From assembly GCF_000208925.1 (NCBI RefSeq), contig NW_001914893.1, positions 23,641-87,640 of the forward strand: a stretch of 64,000 bases of DNA, read 5' to 3'. This document shows, in pieces, positions 1 through 10,121 of the stretch. The position numbers were made by a program, and so were the translations under genes. The DNA comes from Entamoeba histolytica HM-1:IMSS. Its lineage: Eukaryota > Evosea > Mastigamoebida > Endamoebidae. The notes under the pieces are model-generated. The model had not been told where the DNA came from and searched no databases. It was given only the letters and a program-made list of their open reading frames with translations. The stretch's first letter is position 1, and each line of letters begins with the position of its first letter.

Positions 1-113
1 AAAATACTTAATTCCATTGCTTTTTTAATTAATCCATGACTTCGTTTAGTATAAGTAGCTGTTCGTTTTCTTTCACTCTCAATTCTTTCTATCTTTATTT
101 TATTTCTTCCCAT
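1..113 (-). CDS. MADS-box transcription factor, N-terminal 37 residues only (runs off window)
   Basis: Reading the minus strand from the ATG at 113, an open frame begins [17 protein letters not shown] and continues through [18 protein letters not shown] before the window ends. This is the opening of a MADS box: the MGRxKI(K/R)IERI start, the basic RxxT(F/Y)xKR stretch and the GLxKKAxELS helix are all in place. MADS proteins of this SRF/MEF2 type bind CArG-like AT-rich DNA as dimers in the nucleus. Only 37 codons plus two bases are present, so length, partner domain and any introns are unknown. It is transcribed away from the beta-glucosidase gene, with about 510 bases between the two starts. 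The family call is firm despite the small fragment; the SRF versus MEF2 subtype cannot be decided. Confidence 0.85.
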   Translation of the reverse strand, partial: MGRNKIKIERIESERKRTATYTKRSHGLIKKAMELSI

Positions 114-624
114 TTTGTATTTCTTTTTTGAGGATCTCCTATTTATATTTTTACCCTTAAATAATAAACCCTTTATCTCTTTTTGATTGGTCAATTGTCT
201 GGTTTAAATATATAATTAGATTTGTTATAAATATAGTTAATTTAATCTACAAATTTATTGTAGAAGTTTCTTTTTTTCTTTTTTTTTTTCTCGTTTCTTT
301 TTGTCTCTTTTCTTTAAGTATAATTTTTTATTAGAATTTTTACTATTTAATTAAAATAGATTTAGGGTTTTTCTTTTTTTCTCTTTTCGAAAAAAATATG
401 GAAAATTAAACAATTATTATAAATTGTGTTATATATAACGAAAAAGAATATACTAATTTGTTCAAATTCAAAAAGATATTAAGTTAAGTTTTTATCTGTA
501 TTTGTTAAAAGCAAAAAAATTAATTCTAAAAAGATAAATAACAACAAAATTTCATTTAAAAAAGAAAGAAAGAGTTAATGATTTTTATTAATGAAAAAAC
601 AATAAAAAAGAAGTTTAGTTTTAA
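114..624. other. Divergent intergenic region between the MADS-box and GH3 genes
   Basis: About 510 bases of very AT-rich sequence with T-rich runs on the left half and A-rich runs on the right. It must hold the promoters of both divergent genes. I see no open frame, RNA gene or repeat in it. Confidence 0.6.
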
Positions 625-2823
625 ATGAGCCAATTACCACAAAATAATTCTCAAAAACTTCCTCATGAATATTTGACATTGGAACAAAAGTTAAGGTTAA
701 TGATTGGTGAATATATTTGTTTAATGAATCCTTTTAAATTTTTTCCTTCTTTGAATGAAATTAAATCATGTGTTTGGGCAAGTGGATCAATGATTTATCC
801 AATTACTGATATTTCACCTCCAATAAATCTTTGTGATGGTCCTTCTGGACTTAGAATTGGTTCTAAATTGTTTATTAAAAATTCTACTTCTTTTCCATCA
901 GCAACATGTATTGCTGCTACATTTAACAAAGAAATGGCTCTAATAGAGGGAGAAGCTATTGGAAGTGAGTGTGTTAATAAGTCTATTGGAGTTCTTCTTG
1001 CACCAGCAATTAATATTCAAAGACATCCATTAGCAGGAAGAAATTATGAATGTTATTCAGAAGATCCTGTTTTAGCTGGGGAAATGGGGGCTTCATATAT
1101 TATTGGAGTACAAAAAAATGGAATTGCAGCTTGTGTTAAACATTTTGTTGCTAACAACCAAGAAACACAAAGAGAAGAAATTAATGTAGAAGTATCACAA
1201 CGTGCTTTAAGAGAAATTTATGTTGAAACATTTAGAATTGCACTTCAAGGAAACCCACTTACTTTAATGACATCATATAATAAAGTAAATGGACAATACG
1301 TTGGAGAAAATGAAGAAATGAAGATGTTATTGAGAGAAGACCTTCATTATAATGGAATTATTATGACTGATTGGTATGCATGTAAAGATACTATGAAAAT
1401 GGTATTAGGAGGAAATAATCTAATTGAACCAGGAAAACCAAGTAATTATACTGAATTATTTGAAGAAATTAAAAAAGGAAATGATAAACTAATGAAAGAA
1501 ATTGATGAATCTGTTGATAGAATAATTGAATTTACTAACTCTATTAAACCAATAAAACAAATAATTAATTCTACAAATGTGACTCTTTCAGTTGCTAAAG
1601 AGGGATGTGTATTATTAAAAAATAATCAATGTTTACCATTAAAACAGTCATCAAAAATTTGTCTCATTGGAAGTGCATCATATAAACCATTTGCATTTGG
1701 TATTGGAAGTGGTCAGTCTAATCCATTAAGAGTTATTTCAATTAAAGAAGGATTATTATCACAAGGAATGTTTATTGATCAACCAATTGAAAGAATTTAT
1801 TCTCAACACGTTTATCAACAAAATAAAAGATCAATAGATACTTATATGGGTGTTTTTAATTTATTTAAAGATTATGAAGAATTATTATTTGAGAAAAGAT
1901 GGGGTATTAGATGTTCACAAGAATGTGACATTGCTGTATTTACTATAGGAAGAGTTTGTGGTGAGTTTTATGATAGAACACCACAGTCATTTTATCTTCA
2001 ACCAAATGAAATTAATACAATTAAATGTATTAGTGAGGTGTTTCATTCTGTTAATAAAAAGGTTATTGTAGTTTTAAATATTGGTAGTGTTATTGAAATT
2101 GAAAGTTGGAAAAACCTTGTTGATGGAATTATTGTTTGTTGGATAAATGGAGAACAATGTGGTAATGCTGTTGCTTCAATATTATCTGGTCAGACAAACC
2201 CATCTGGTAGACTTCCAACAACTTTTCCAATTACTTTAAGTCAACCAAATTTGCAGTCATTTCCAGGAGATGACCCAATTAAACCAACAAAAGTGATATA
2301 TGAAGAAGATATTTATGTTGGATATCGTTATTACACAACATTTAATCAAAAATGTTCATATCCATTTGGATATGGATTATCATATACTCAATTTGAATAT
2401 TCTAATTTTAATGTTTCTGTTGATTTAGAACATCAACTTATTCACTTTACTGTAACTGTAACAAATATTGGAACTTTTAAAGGAAAAGAGGTTATTCAAA
2501 TTTATGTTTCAATCCCAGAAGATCGTTTAGAACATCCATCTATTGAATTAAAAACATTTGGTAAAACAAAAGTATTATGTCCAAATGAAAATCAACAACT
2601 TTCTTTTACTAAAACTTTTAGAGACTTTAGTTCATTTGATACTAATTCAGCTTGTTGGATTATGGAAAAAGGTAATTATACTGCTTTTGTAGGTAAAGAT
2701 TGTTTAACACCTATTCTTTCTAAACAATTCTCAATAACTAAAACAATAATAGTTGAACAATCACATTTATATGCCATGCCAATTACTCATTTCAATTGTT
2801 TTTCAAGAAATTTAATACAATAA
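625..2823 (+). CDS. Glycoside hydrolase family 3 beta-glucosidase
   Basis: A 732-residue glycoside hydrolase of family 3, which cleaves terminal beta-glucosyl residues by a retaining mechanism. Family landmarks are visible: a substrate-pocket stretch RHPLAGRNYECYSEDP (residues 133-148), the conserved KHF at 172-174, and the nucleophile aspartate D249 in GIIMTDWYA. A second alpha/beta-sandwich domain follows, then a C-terminal fibronectin-III-like domain announced by PFGYGLSYTQFEY near 580. The length and domain order match the bacterial and fungal beta-glucosidase (BglX/BglB) type. No signal peptide is evident at the chosen ATG, so the protein looks cytosolic, unlike many secreted relatives. 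Intronless. Bacterial-like GH3 enzymes in Entamoeba may come from lateral transfer, but only a phylogeny could show that. Substrate preference is not readable from sequence. Confidence 0.9.
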   Translation: MSQLPQNNSQKLPHEYLTLEQKLRLMIGEYICLMNPFKFFPSLNEIKSCVWASGSMIYPITDISPPINLCDGPSGLRIGSKLFIKNSTSFPSATCIAATFNKEMALIEGEAIGSECVNKSIGVLLAPAINIQRHPLAGRNYECYSEDPVLAGEMGASYIIGVQKNGIAACVKHFVANNQETQREEINVEVSQRALREIYVETFRIALQGNPLTLMTSYNKVNGQYVGENEEMKMLLREDLHYNGIIMTDWYACKDTMKMVLGGNNLIEPGKPSNYTELFEEIKKGNDKLMKEIDESVDRIIEFTNSIKPIKQIINSTNVTLSVAKEGCVLLKNNQCLPLKQSSKICLIGSASYKPFAFGIGSGQSNPLRVISIKEGLLSQGMFIDQPIERIYSQHVYQQNKRSIDTYMGVFNLFKDYEELLFEKRWGIRCSQECDIAVFTIGRVCGEFYDRTPQSFYLQPNEINTIKCISEVFHSVNKKVIVVLNIGSVIEIESWKNLVDGIIVCWINGEQCGNAVASILSGQTNPSGRLPTTFPITLSQPNLQSFPGDDPIKPTKVIYEEDIYVGYRYYTTFNQKCSYPFGYGLSYTQFEYSNFNVSVDLEHQLIHFTVTVTNIGTFKGKEVIQIYVSIPEDRLEHPSIELKTFGKTKVLCPNENQQLSFTKTFRDFSSFDTNSACWIMEKGNYTAFVGKDCLTPILSKQFSITKTIIVEQSHLYAMPITHFNCFSRNLIQ

Positions 2824-3230
2824 ATTTAATGATAAGTATTCTTTTTCTATTTTTTTTGAAGAATAAGAATAAAACCTATCAAAAAAATTTAATTTAACTT
2901 CTTTCATTTTGTATTTTGTTTATGATAAATTTAATTGTTCAAATTCTTTTAAAGTATTTCAATTTGATTAATGAAAATAGAAATTGTTTAAACAAAACAA
3001 TTCATACTTGAAGATAATCATTAATTACATTTTTATTTCTAAAATGAATCATCAATTTCATATATATACAAAAGTAGTATTTTGTTATTTATTGTGAGTA
3101 AAACAATATTAGTGTAATTAGTATAATATGATTGGAATAAGAATAATATTAATAAAAAAATACAATTAATTAATAAGGATTAATAGTATTTTTTGAATAA
3201 GAACTAAATATTTTTTTTTATTTTTAGGTT

Positions 3231-4146
3231 ATGAGTGAATGTATTATTTTTGATAGTGATTTACAAGGATGGAATAAAGAAGAATTTTGTAAGAGTATAT
3301 TAAATAAATCTTATTTATCATTTTATATTCAAACAAATTCAAATTTAGTTTTTGGTTTTCATCTTACAAAGTCTATTAAAATTATTGATTATTATTCATA
3401 TGACTCTCAATTATCTTTCTTTCTTTATTTTCCAAATAAGAAACAATTACCTTCTAATCCAATGAATCAATGGATAGGTATTTGTATTCCAACTGAGGAA
3501 AGAAATACCTTATTTCATCTTGGAATGAATGATTTTGAAAGTGATGTTAATTTTTTAACAATAAGAAATACCAAATTATTTTCTCGTGTTCATCTTTTAG
3601 ATGATTTTTTTCTTTTAGAAGAAGGTGATATACTCCCTGAGATGGAATTTCAAATTTTAAGGTTGATAGTAATTCAAGTTTTATGAAAATATATATATTT
3701 CTAGTTCATTTTTTTTTACTTATTAATAAATTATTATTTATAGGTATATGTCTTGCAGTGAAACACCACAAGAAAAAGAACAAATATATGAAAACCTTAT
3801 GACAGAAGATCAACGATATTTTGAAGGTAAAAGAAATTGGTTAAGACAACAAAGCCTTGAAGAAATTTTTGAACCTAATGAAATTAATACCATATTAAAT
3901 GCATTAAATTCTGTAGATAGACTATGGGAAAACGTTTGTATGCTATTTATCAAAAAGATATAAAAAAGAAGAGATATAATCATATCATAGATTTATGAAA
4001 CGAAAAGAAGGTATCATAAATTTAATCAAGAAATGAAAGAAAATGAAGACTTTTTATCATCAATAAATAAACAATTTGATGAAATGGAAAAATCATTTTT
4101 ATCTTCAATAACACAAAATACAATAATTGGAAAAGAAACAAATTGA
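3231..4146 (+). CDS. TLDc-like domain protein with C-terminal helical tail (three exons)
   Basis: Spliced model 3231-3661, 3744-3933, 3991-4146, giving 777 nt and 258 residues. Intron 2 is canonical (GTTTGT at 3934, CATAG at 3990). Intron 1 uses a weaker donor GTTGAT at 3662 and acceptor TTATAG at 3743; it is the choice that keeps one frame across all three exons. The first exon resembles the divergent TLDc-like domains expanded in Entamoeba: it opens with CIIFDSD, has the pattern of short hydrophobic strands, and includes FHLGMNDFESDVNFLTIRN. The second part is charged and helical and may form a coiled coil. A GAACT box lies at 3201-3205, about 30 bases before the ATG, which supports this start. 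The gene could instead be two genes (3231-3686 and 3748-4146) if intron 1 is not used. Function is unknown; TLDc proteins elsewhere are linked to oxidative stress and V-ATPase binding. Confidence 0.6.
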
Positions 4147-4216
4147 GAATAAAAGAAGACAAACAATAATAGTAAATTGAATTATTTGTAAGAAAAAAAA
4201 AATATTATTTTTATTA

Positions 4217-5629
4217 TTAAGAATAATATTGAGTATATTCGCAATCAACACATTCAGGTATTTCTATTTTGATTGATTTTACATCTTTCATTGATTTAAT
4301 TAATTCACGAGTTTGAACAGTAATATTTGTTGAAGAAACTAATGTTTGAGAATACCTAAAGAATTGACTAAAAGGAAGAATGATTGGATTAGCATAGTCA
4401 TAAATACTTGTTGGGTTGTCATTAATAGTAATAATTGGTAATTTATCTAAATAAAATGTAAAAGGTGCAATAACATTTATCAATGATAATGAAGTATTTG
4501 ATGGAAGAACTTCATAATCAATAAAGCTCAACTGATTTACATAAAACCCACCAGCAATATAAGAACTTCTAAAAGAATTATCATTCTTTTTATAAACAAA
4601 AGGAATAGCAAGAAATTCTAATTTACGATCTATTTCAATAACAGCTTGATATTCTATTGAAGAATAGAAAGTAACATTAGCAATAATACCATGATGACTT
4701 GATTCAATAATATATTTTTGATTTTTACCAGTATAATTTAATTGAGTAACGTTAAGATGTCTACTAGTAACATAAACTTGATTTTTAAATTCTACAATAT
4801 TAATTATACTTGGTAACATTTGTTTATCTTCATAATGATTATCTGAACAAAGTGATATTTGGTGAATGAATGGATAATAATTATTCATTAACTCCCAACT
4901 TTCATCATATGACATTGTAAAATTAATTGATTTTAATTGATTTTCTTTTGTAGAATTTACACAAAAAATAGAAGGAGATGTAACAGATGGATAACAGTTT
5001 TGTTTTTGTAATGGAATAACAAGAACAGTAAAATTACTTGAACATCCAATATTTGAAAATTCACTAAAATACATAGAATATGTAGGTTTTGGATCTTCTA
5101 TTGTAATAGTAACTGGATATGGTTGAATTATCATTTCTTCTGTAGTATTTAATTCAAAGGAAATAACTAATCTTTCACATTTTTTATAATGGTCAAACCA
5201 CCCACTAGTAGCACAACCAATGAACTCTCTATTAAAACTAAAACGAGAATCATTTAATGTAATTTTTGGTAGAATAATGTCTCTATTGAAAAAACCTCCG
5301 ACTTGTTGTTCAATAAATGTTCCATAAAATGTTAATGAATAAGATGGGTCAACAAAAGTGTAAAATTGTGTCGTATTTTTAACATCAATAAAAGGGGGGT
5401 CTTCGTAATTAACTAATAATGAATTATATCCTTTACTACAAACATATGACTTTTTAATTGTTATCGTTCTCATTATTAGAAAAAATATTGACACAAATAA
5501 TGATACTCCAATAACAACTTTTAAATAATATTTTACTTTAAATTGTTTCTTATAATATTCATCTCTTGTATTTTCAGTATTATCATTTTTCTTCGTGTCA
5601 GAGTCATAACTATATAACAGATCTTGCAT
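4217..5629 (-). CDS. Type II membrane protein, Entamoeba-specific, function unknown
   Basis: I do not recognise this 470-residue protein. It starts MQDLLYSYDSD, has a short basic/polar cytosolic head, one transmembrane segment at about residues 36-53 (LKVVIGVSLFVSIFFLIM), and a large domain on the far side with several cysteines and many N-x-S/T sites. That layout implies a type II protein with a luminal or extracellular domain. The frame is open 60 codons further upstream (to 5809), but that part is low-complexity lysine-rich sequence and a GAACT box on this strand lies at 5645-5649, about 15 bases before the ATG at 5629, so I prefer the shorter start. The longer version would have a second hydrophobic stretch. 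No enzyme motif is visible. Confidence 0.7.
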   Translation of the reverse strand: MQDLLYSYDSDTKKNDNTENTRDEYYKKQFKVKYYLKVVIGVSLFVSIFFLIMRTITIKKSYVCSKGYNSLLVNYEDPPFIDVKNTTQFYTFVDPSYSLTFYGTFIEQQVGGFFNRDIILPKITLNDSRFSFNREFIGCATSGWFDHYKKCERLVISFELNTTEEMIIQPYPVTITIEDPKPTYSMYFSEFSNIGCSSNFTVLVIPLQKQNCYPSVTSPSIFCVNSTKENQLKSINFTMSYDESWELMNNYYPFIHQISLCSDNHYEDKQMLPSIINIVEFKNQVYVTSRHLNVTQLNYTGKNQKYIIESSHHGIIANVTFYSSIEYQAVIEIDRKLEFLAIPFVYKKNDNSFRSSYIAGGFYVNQLSFIDYEVLPSNTSLSLINVIAPFTFYLDKLPIITINDNPTSIYDYANPIILPFSQFFRYSQTLVSSTNITVQTRELIKSMKDVKSIKIEIPECVDCEYTQYYS

Positions 5630-6063
5630 TTCTCTTAATTTTTTAGTTCTTTCATTCTTTTTTTTGTTTTTTTTTGTTTTTTTTAATATTTTTGAATGTT
5701 TGAAAGATGGAGCAATATTCAGATTGTATAGAAAAGCAAAAATAATGAAAAATGAATGATTGAAATACTCCACACTTTGTAAAGACAAGATAGCAACAGT
5801 ATAACACATTCTATTATCTTGTATTTATCATAATAAATCAAAAATGAAGAAACATGACAATATAGGCAATATAAAAAATACTTCATATGAAACAACATTC
5901 TAATGTAAAGACATTACTATGATATGGAACAAACAAATAATGCATAAAAGTGAATGACAATATCACAAAATACCAGATATATATGTATTAGATAAAAAAG
6001 AACAAAACTAGTTTATTATTTGATATAACTAATGTTGAATATCACAATATTAATTGAGCCTAT

Positions 6064-6417
6064 TTGAAGAAAAGAAATATGTATAAGGAATTAAAGAATA
6101 CTCTAATGAAAATAGAAAAGTTAAAAGATGTCAAAATAATTCCAGTAGTAATTTCAATAAATGGATTAATAAATAAAGAAAGTAATAAATTAATTAAAGA
6201 ATTAAAAATTGAGATTAACATCGAGAAAGAAATTAAAAACAATGTAATTAAAAACATGATAGGTGTCATGGAATACTGCTTCTATCACAACCAAACATAC
6301 TCCGTAGAGTTGCTTGAAGATGAAGAATCATTGGGATTAGTCTCCCATGATCCAGGAACAATAGAAGCTATTCCTATTAATACTTAATTAATTGCTTTAT
6401 TATTTCTTAAAAAATTT
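6064..6417 (+). mobile_element. 3' end fragment of an R2/R4-type LINE (end of ORF2), plus strand
   Basis: An open frame of 107 codons ending at 6387 matches, residue by residue in its core, the end of the longer decayed LINE at 30.1-32.2 kb: here VKIIPVVISINGLINKES, there VEIIPVILSINGLIHKES, followed by a leucine/isoleucine-rich stretch and IIKNM or VIKNM. It is therefore the C-terminal tail of a LINE reverse transcriptase/endonuclease ORF, with a short 3' tail to about 6417. The fragment lacks the reverse transcriptase and the CCHC motif, as expected for 5' truncation during insertion. The two copies differ at many residues, so they belong to different LINE families or old lineages. It cannot move by itself. 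Confidence 0.65.
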
Positions 6418-7873
6418 TATTTAACCAATTAATTGCAAAACAATACAACACTTCAATTAAAATTCTATTTCTTTATTTTTTGTTGTATTTCTTTGTATTG
6501 TCTATTTATCATTTCATTTTTTGTTATTCAGTGTTTTGTTTGTGTGATATGATATTAAGAAATATTATTATTGATTGTTTTCTTATTCCTTTTTATTACG
6601 TATTAAACAGTCTTTTATCTTTTGTTATTTCTTGTGTCTGTTTTTCTATCTTTTATTCTTATTCGGTTTAATTTAATTGTGTTTATTTCTTTTCAAATAA
6701 TTTATCCAAAAATTCATTTATGTCTTTTTGATGTTCACTTGTTCTTTCTTTCGTTTTTGGACTCTTATTCTTTCTTTATATTCTTCATCTTTCTTGTTTC
6801 TTTTTATTTCTTTCTTCTTTACTACGTTTCATTTCATATGTTTCATTGTGTTGTGGTTTTTCCTTTGTTCTTTTCATTTTCGTGATTTTCTGATTCTTTC
6901 TTATGATTTTATCATTTCAGACTTGTGGATTTTATTTTCTCTTGTGTTGTATATTCACTTTTATAATTAACTCTTTATCCTTTTTCTTGATTTTCTTTGT
7001 GTAAATGTCATATCTCTATATTCTGCTTCTTGATTATCTTTTCTCTTTTTGTTTCGTTGATTTTCATTTTGTATCTCTTTTACTTTCAAACCTTCATATT
7101 TTTCTTTCTTCTTTATTATTTCCTTTCTTATGAAATTACTCTTCTATTTCTTTGCTTTCTCTTTCTTTTATCATCATTTTTCTCTTTGTCTATTCTTCTT
7201 TTTCATGACTTTCTTATTCTTTCTTTTCTTCTTTCTATTTCTTCTTCTCTATTTCTTCTTATTTCGTGTCTTTCTCTTCTTCTGTTGATTTGTTTGTATC
7301 TTCTTTTTTCACTCTGCCATCAAAATGCCGTTGTCTATTCTCTTCTTTTATTCTCTTCTGAATAACTTCATTTCATCATTTTCTTTCATATTTCATATTT
7401 GTTATTGTTAATGATATGAGTATCATCATTTCTTTGTTGATTGTTTCGAGTGTTTCTCCTCCCCCTTTAATTAGTGGTTTGCTTATTATTTCTCCTTTGT
7501 TCTTTGAATTGGTTATAACCTCATTTGATTTTTGTCTAATTACTTAAATCACACTTAAATCACTCAGTCTCATTTGTTGTTCTTGTGCTTGTTATTTATT
7601 GTTATGTGACTTAGTGAATGTTGAGTAAATTAAATTACTACGAGAATTAAAAATGAAATTGGCAACACCAAAACATCAAAGAAATGTCACTTAACCCATG
7701 AATAACACCATAATTCTTGTCTCTATCATACCTGAAGAATATACTCAACAACACTTCTAGAAAGTGTCAAAAAGATAAATTATTCTCAACAATGTAAAAG
7801 ACAATATAATCAAATTTGATTATAACTTAATTAGTTAAGTCTAGTTTTTATTTTCGTTAAGTTATTTATTGAT
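6417..7873 (-). repeat. Inverted repeat copy A: 5' part of a LINE-like element (minus strand)
   Basis: This 1,457-base segment is the reverse complement of 37262-38718. All corresponding positions sum to 45135 at every point I checked, so there is no insertion or deletion between the copies, and I saw no mismatch in the stretches compared. Read on the minus strand it is strongly purine-rich in its middle, encoding broken lysine/glutamate-rich stretches with in-frame stops. In copy B the element continues into LINE-like coding remnants, so I take this as the 5' part of a LINE. The phenylalanine/serine-rich open frames on the plus strand are the antisense of that purine run and not genes. The end at 7873 is shared with copy B and is probably the true 5' end of the element; it lies 52 bases beyond the stop of the ankyrin gene. 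Confidence 0.8.
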
Positions 7874-7925
7874 TTAAATAAAGAATAACAAAAATTAATA
7901 TTCAACAAATAACAATTAAAAGAGT

Positions 7926-8453
7926 TTAATCTGTTTTTTCTTCCTTTGTTTCTTGTTTGTTTTGTGTGTTGTCATCTGATGAAATACTTTCAACAATAAT
8001 ATCATCACCAACATTTTCTCCATTCTCATCATCAACAAGGTCATCTGCAACTGGACCAATTAATAAAGCAACAATATCGTCTTTATGTTCTTCAGAAGCT
8101 AATTCAATAGCAGTTTTATTTTGGGCATTAAGAATTGTTTTATCAGCACCTGCATCTAACATCATCTGAACTATTTGAATATCCCCACGAACAGCCCAAT
8201 GTAAGGCAGTACTTCCTGATTCATTTTTATCATTAATAATTCTCTTAATTTCATCAAAAGATAGAAGAAATGAAGTCATTTCTAAGTTGTTATTTCCGCA
8301 AGAATAATGTAATGCAGAATTCCCATATTCATTTTTTACTGTTAATATATCATGGTCTTGTTCAATAAATGATTTAACAATGTCTAATTCTCCATACCGT
8401 ACTTCTTCAAGAAACACATTCACAGATTCAACATCAAATCCGTTGGTTTGCAT
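7926..8453 (-). CDS. Ankyrin-repeat protein resembling ribosome-assembly chaperone Yar1
   Basis: A 175-residue protein with about three ankyrin repeats. The first runs from about residue 14; the clearest are NEYGNSALHYSCGNNNLEMTSFLL and GSTALHWAVRGDIQIVQMML, and a C-terminal half-repeat is followed by an acidic tail (VADDLVDDENGEN to the end). Small size, few ankyrin repeats and a charged C-terminal tail match yeast Yar1, which shields ribosomal protein Rps3 before its incorporation into the 40S subunit. Ankyrin proteins are hard to assign by sequence alone, so this is a family-level suggestion; the proteasome chaperone Nas6/gankyrin is longer and less likely. The start is the only ATG before the repeats. 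The gene sits directly upstream, in the sense direction, of LINE copy A. Confidence 0.6.
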   Translation of the reverse strand: MQTNGFDVESVNVFLEEVRYGELDIVKSFIEQDHDILTVKNEYGNSALHYSCGNNNLEMTSFLLSFDEIKRIINDKNESGSTALHWAVRGDIQIVQMMLDAGADKTILNAQNKTAIELASEEHKDDIVALLIGPVADDLVDDENGENVGDDIIVESISSDDNTQNKQETKEEKTD

Positions 8454-8562
8454 ATTCTTCTTTCAGTTTCTATCTTCTTTTTTTTAGGGTTTATTAATCA
8501 TGTTTTATAAAACAAAAAAAAACAGTTCAAAAATTGAATTTTAAACTATTCATTCTTTATTC

Positions 8563-8739
8563 ATGCCTGAGGACGATATTTCAGCAGTTATTTGGGATAT
8601 TTTTGTTGTTTCAGCAATGTTGTTATCATTCCTAGCTTTTGTATTTAGTTTATTTTCTCATTGGATTAATAAACGAATTAACCTTCAACGAAAAGAGAAG
8701 TTTTATAACCTGGCACAACGGTTGTCGGTTGGTTATTAA
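8563..8739 (+). CDS. 58-residue single-pass membrane microprotein
   Basis: A short frame from ATG at 8563 to TAA at 8739 encodes MPEDDISAVIWDIFVVSAML and so on: an acidic N-terminus, one strongly hydrophobic segment at about residues 9-34 (VIWDIFVVSAMLLSFLAFVF), then a basic tail with INKRINLQRKEKF and an end LSVGY. The ordered acidic-hydrophobic-basic layout and the balanced codon use differ from the random AT-rich frames nearby. It lies in a 130-base-to-start divergent arrangement with the ankyrin gene. I do not recognise a family. Orientation by the positive-inside rule would place the C-terminus in the cytosol. It is short, so transcription evidence would be needed for certainty. Confidence 0.6.
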   Translation: MPEDDISAVIWDIFVVSAMLLSFLAFVFSLFSHWINKRINLQRKEKFYNLAQRLSVGY

Positions 8740-10121
8740 TCAATCGTATTTGTTTGCTTTTTAGAGTTTTTTTGAAACCAACCACAATTTGAAATAAAAA
8801 TACTTAAAAAATAATGTATACTATAGACTTCTTTGAATAACATTACAAGACAATTATATAAACACAGAAAGTATTGTTAGTTAATTCATTGAAGTGTCAA
8901 AGTCAATTGGAGATAGTATAATTAAAGTAAATATTATAACATTATTATAATTCATTAATAATTTGTGTTTTTTAAAACACAGTGAGTTTGTTGATTTTTA
9001 TTTTTAAAAGATTAATGAATTATTAATGAATTTTTATGATATTATGTGTTTATGTGTTATTTTTTCATTTTAGTATTATATCCTATTGTTCAATTGTAAT
9101 ATTGAATGAAATAATAATATTATTATTAAATATTTATATTAAATTAATAATTTAATATTGAATGATATTTCAATAATTTTATCATTTATAATGTTATTTT
9201 ATTTCATTATTATTATTTCTACTGAATTTCTCTTTTCATTTATTCTCTCTTTATATATTCTTTTTATATTTAATTTCATTAATAAAATTCAAAATAATTT
9301 ATTCTAATAAATGAACAAATGAAAAGTAGTTAAATTAAGTGGTATTAGATGTATTTTCTATTATTCTTTGATAATACTACAAATGGTAATACCCTTCATC
9401 AACTTTCACACCACCCTTTTTCAATCAATAAACCAACACAAATTACTTCTCATACCAAAACACATAACTATCTAGTCTTAAAAAAATCAGAAAGAACAAA
9501 TATTAAGAAAGTTAAAGTTAGGTGTTATACAAAACAACATTTATATTATTGTTTTTTTGTGACTTTTTTGACATGCGTGGGTATAAAACTGAATTTGAAA
9601 AGAACAAGAAAGGTATTGCTATGACAAAGGTTAAAATTACTAAACAGATTATCTCCAATAACTTGTTTATTTTTTATATTGAATGGATAAAACAAAAGAT
9701 CTGAATGTGTTTATTGCATTGAGGATGAATTAATGAAATAAATTGTGAATTAACCTTTTTACTAGAACATCGTTTCGGGATTTAATTTACCTCCAAAATA
9801 AGAAAATATCTTGTTACTAATTTAAAATAATTGTGTTTTATCTGTTCATTGGTATTGACTATAGAGATTGAAAGATAAAATGAGAGATGCTCTATATAAT
9901 AGTTGAGAAAAGCTAATATAATTAATATATTCTTAAATAAGAAGTTGTTATTATTAATGTATCATTTTCATTTTATAAAACAAAACGAGAATAACAAAAA
10001 TTCAATCATCTCAAAAAAATAAGTCGATTAAAGTAAAAGATTTTTTATTTAGTTCTTTTGGAGACAATCCAAACAAAAAATAATGTTCAAAACTTATTTT
10101 ATAGGAACTTAAAAATCAATA
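8740..10121. other. Long AT-rich intergenic stretch
   Basis: About 1.4 kb with homopolymer runs and short inverted AT motifs. The only coding-like signal is the broken frame at 9349-9704, listed separately. The 3' end should carry the promoter of the gene at 10122. No RNA gene is evident. Confidence 0.5.
9349..9704 (+). pseudogene. Possible degenerate coding remnant with one frameshift
   Basis: Two overlapping plus-strand frames join into one if a single-base change is allowed in the T-run near 9570: the upstream frame carries TKTHNYLVLKKSERTNIKKV and VKVRCYTKQHLYYCFF, the downstream one continues DMRGYKTEFEKNKKGIAMTK. The joined reading is more protein-like (basic and aromatic residues, better base composition) than the surrounding spacer, which suggests a decayed gene or an indel error. 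I do not recognise the family. It may also be chance. Confidence 0.3.

Noticed and set aside
3662..3743. Two separate genes instead of one TLDc-like gene
   Set aside because: Possible, but a GT..AG join at 3662/3743 gives one frame that is a multiple of three over all exons; kept as an alternative.
6480..7365. Several plus-strand open frames rich in phenylalanine and serine (and their copies at 37770-38856 minus)
   Set aside because: They are the antisense of the purine-rich run in the LINE repeat; composition is low-complexity and identical in both copies because the DNA is repeated.
6064..7873. Twin-priming inversion of a single LINE
   Set aside because: That would give inverted 5' piece followed by the 3' piece and tail; here the tail lies in the middle.
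7926..8453. Proteasome chaperone gankyrin/Nas6
   Set aside because: Too short, too few ankyrin repeats and an acidic tail unlike gankyrin; Yar1 fits better.
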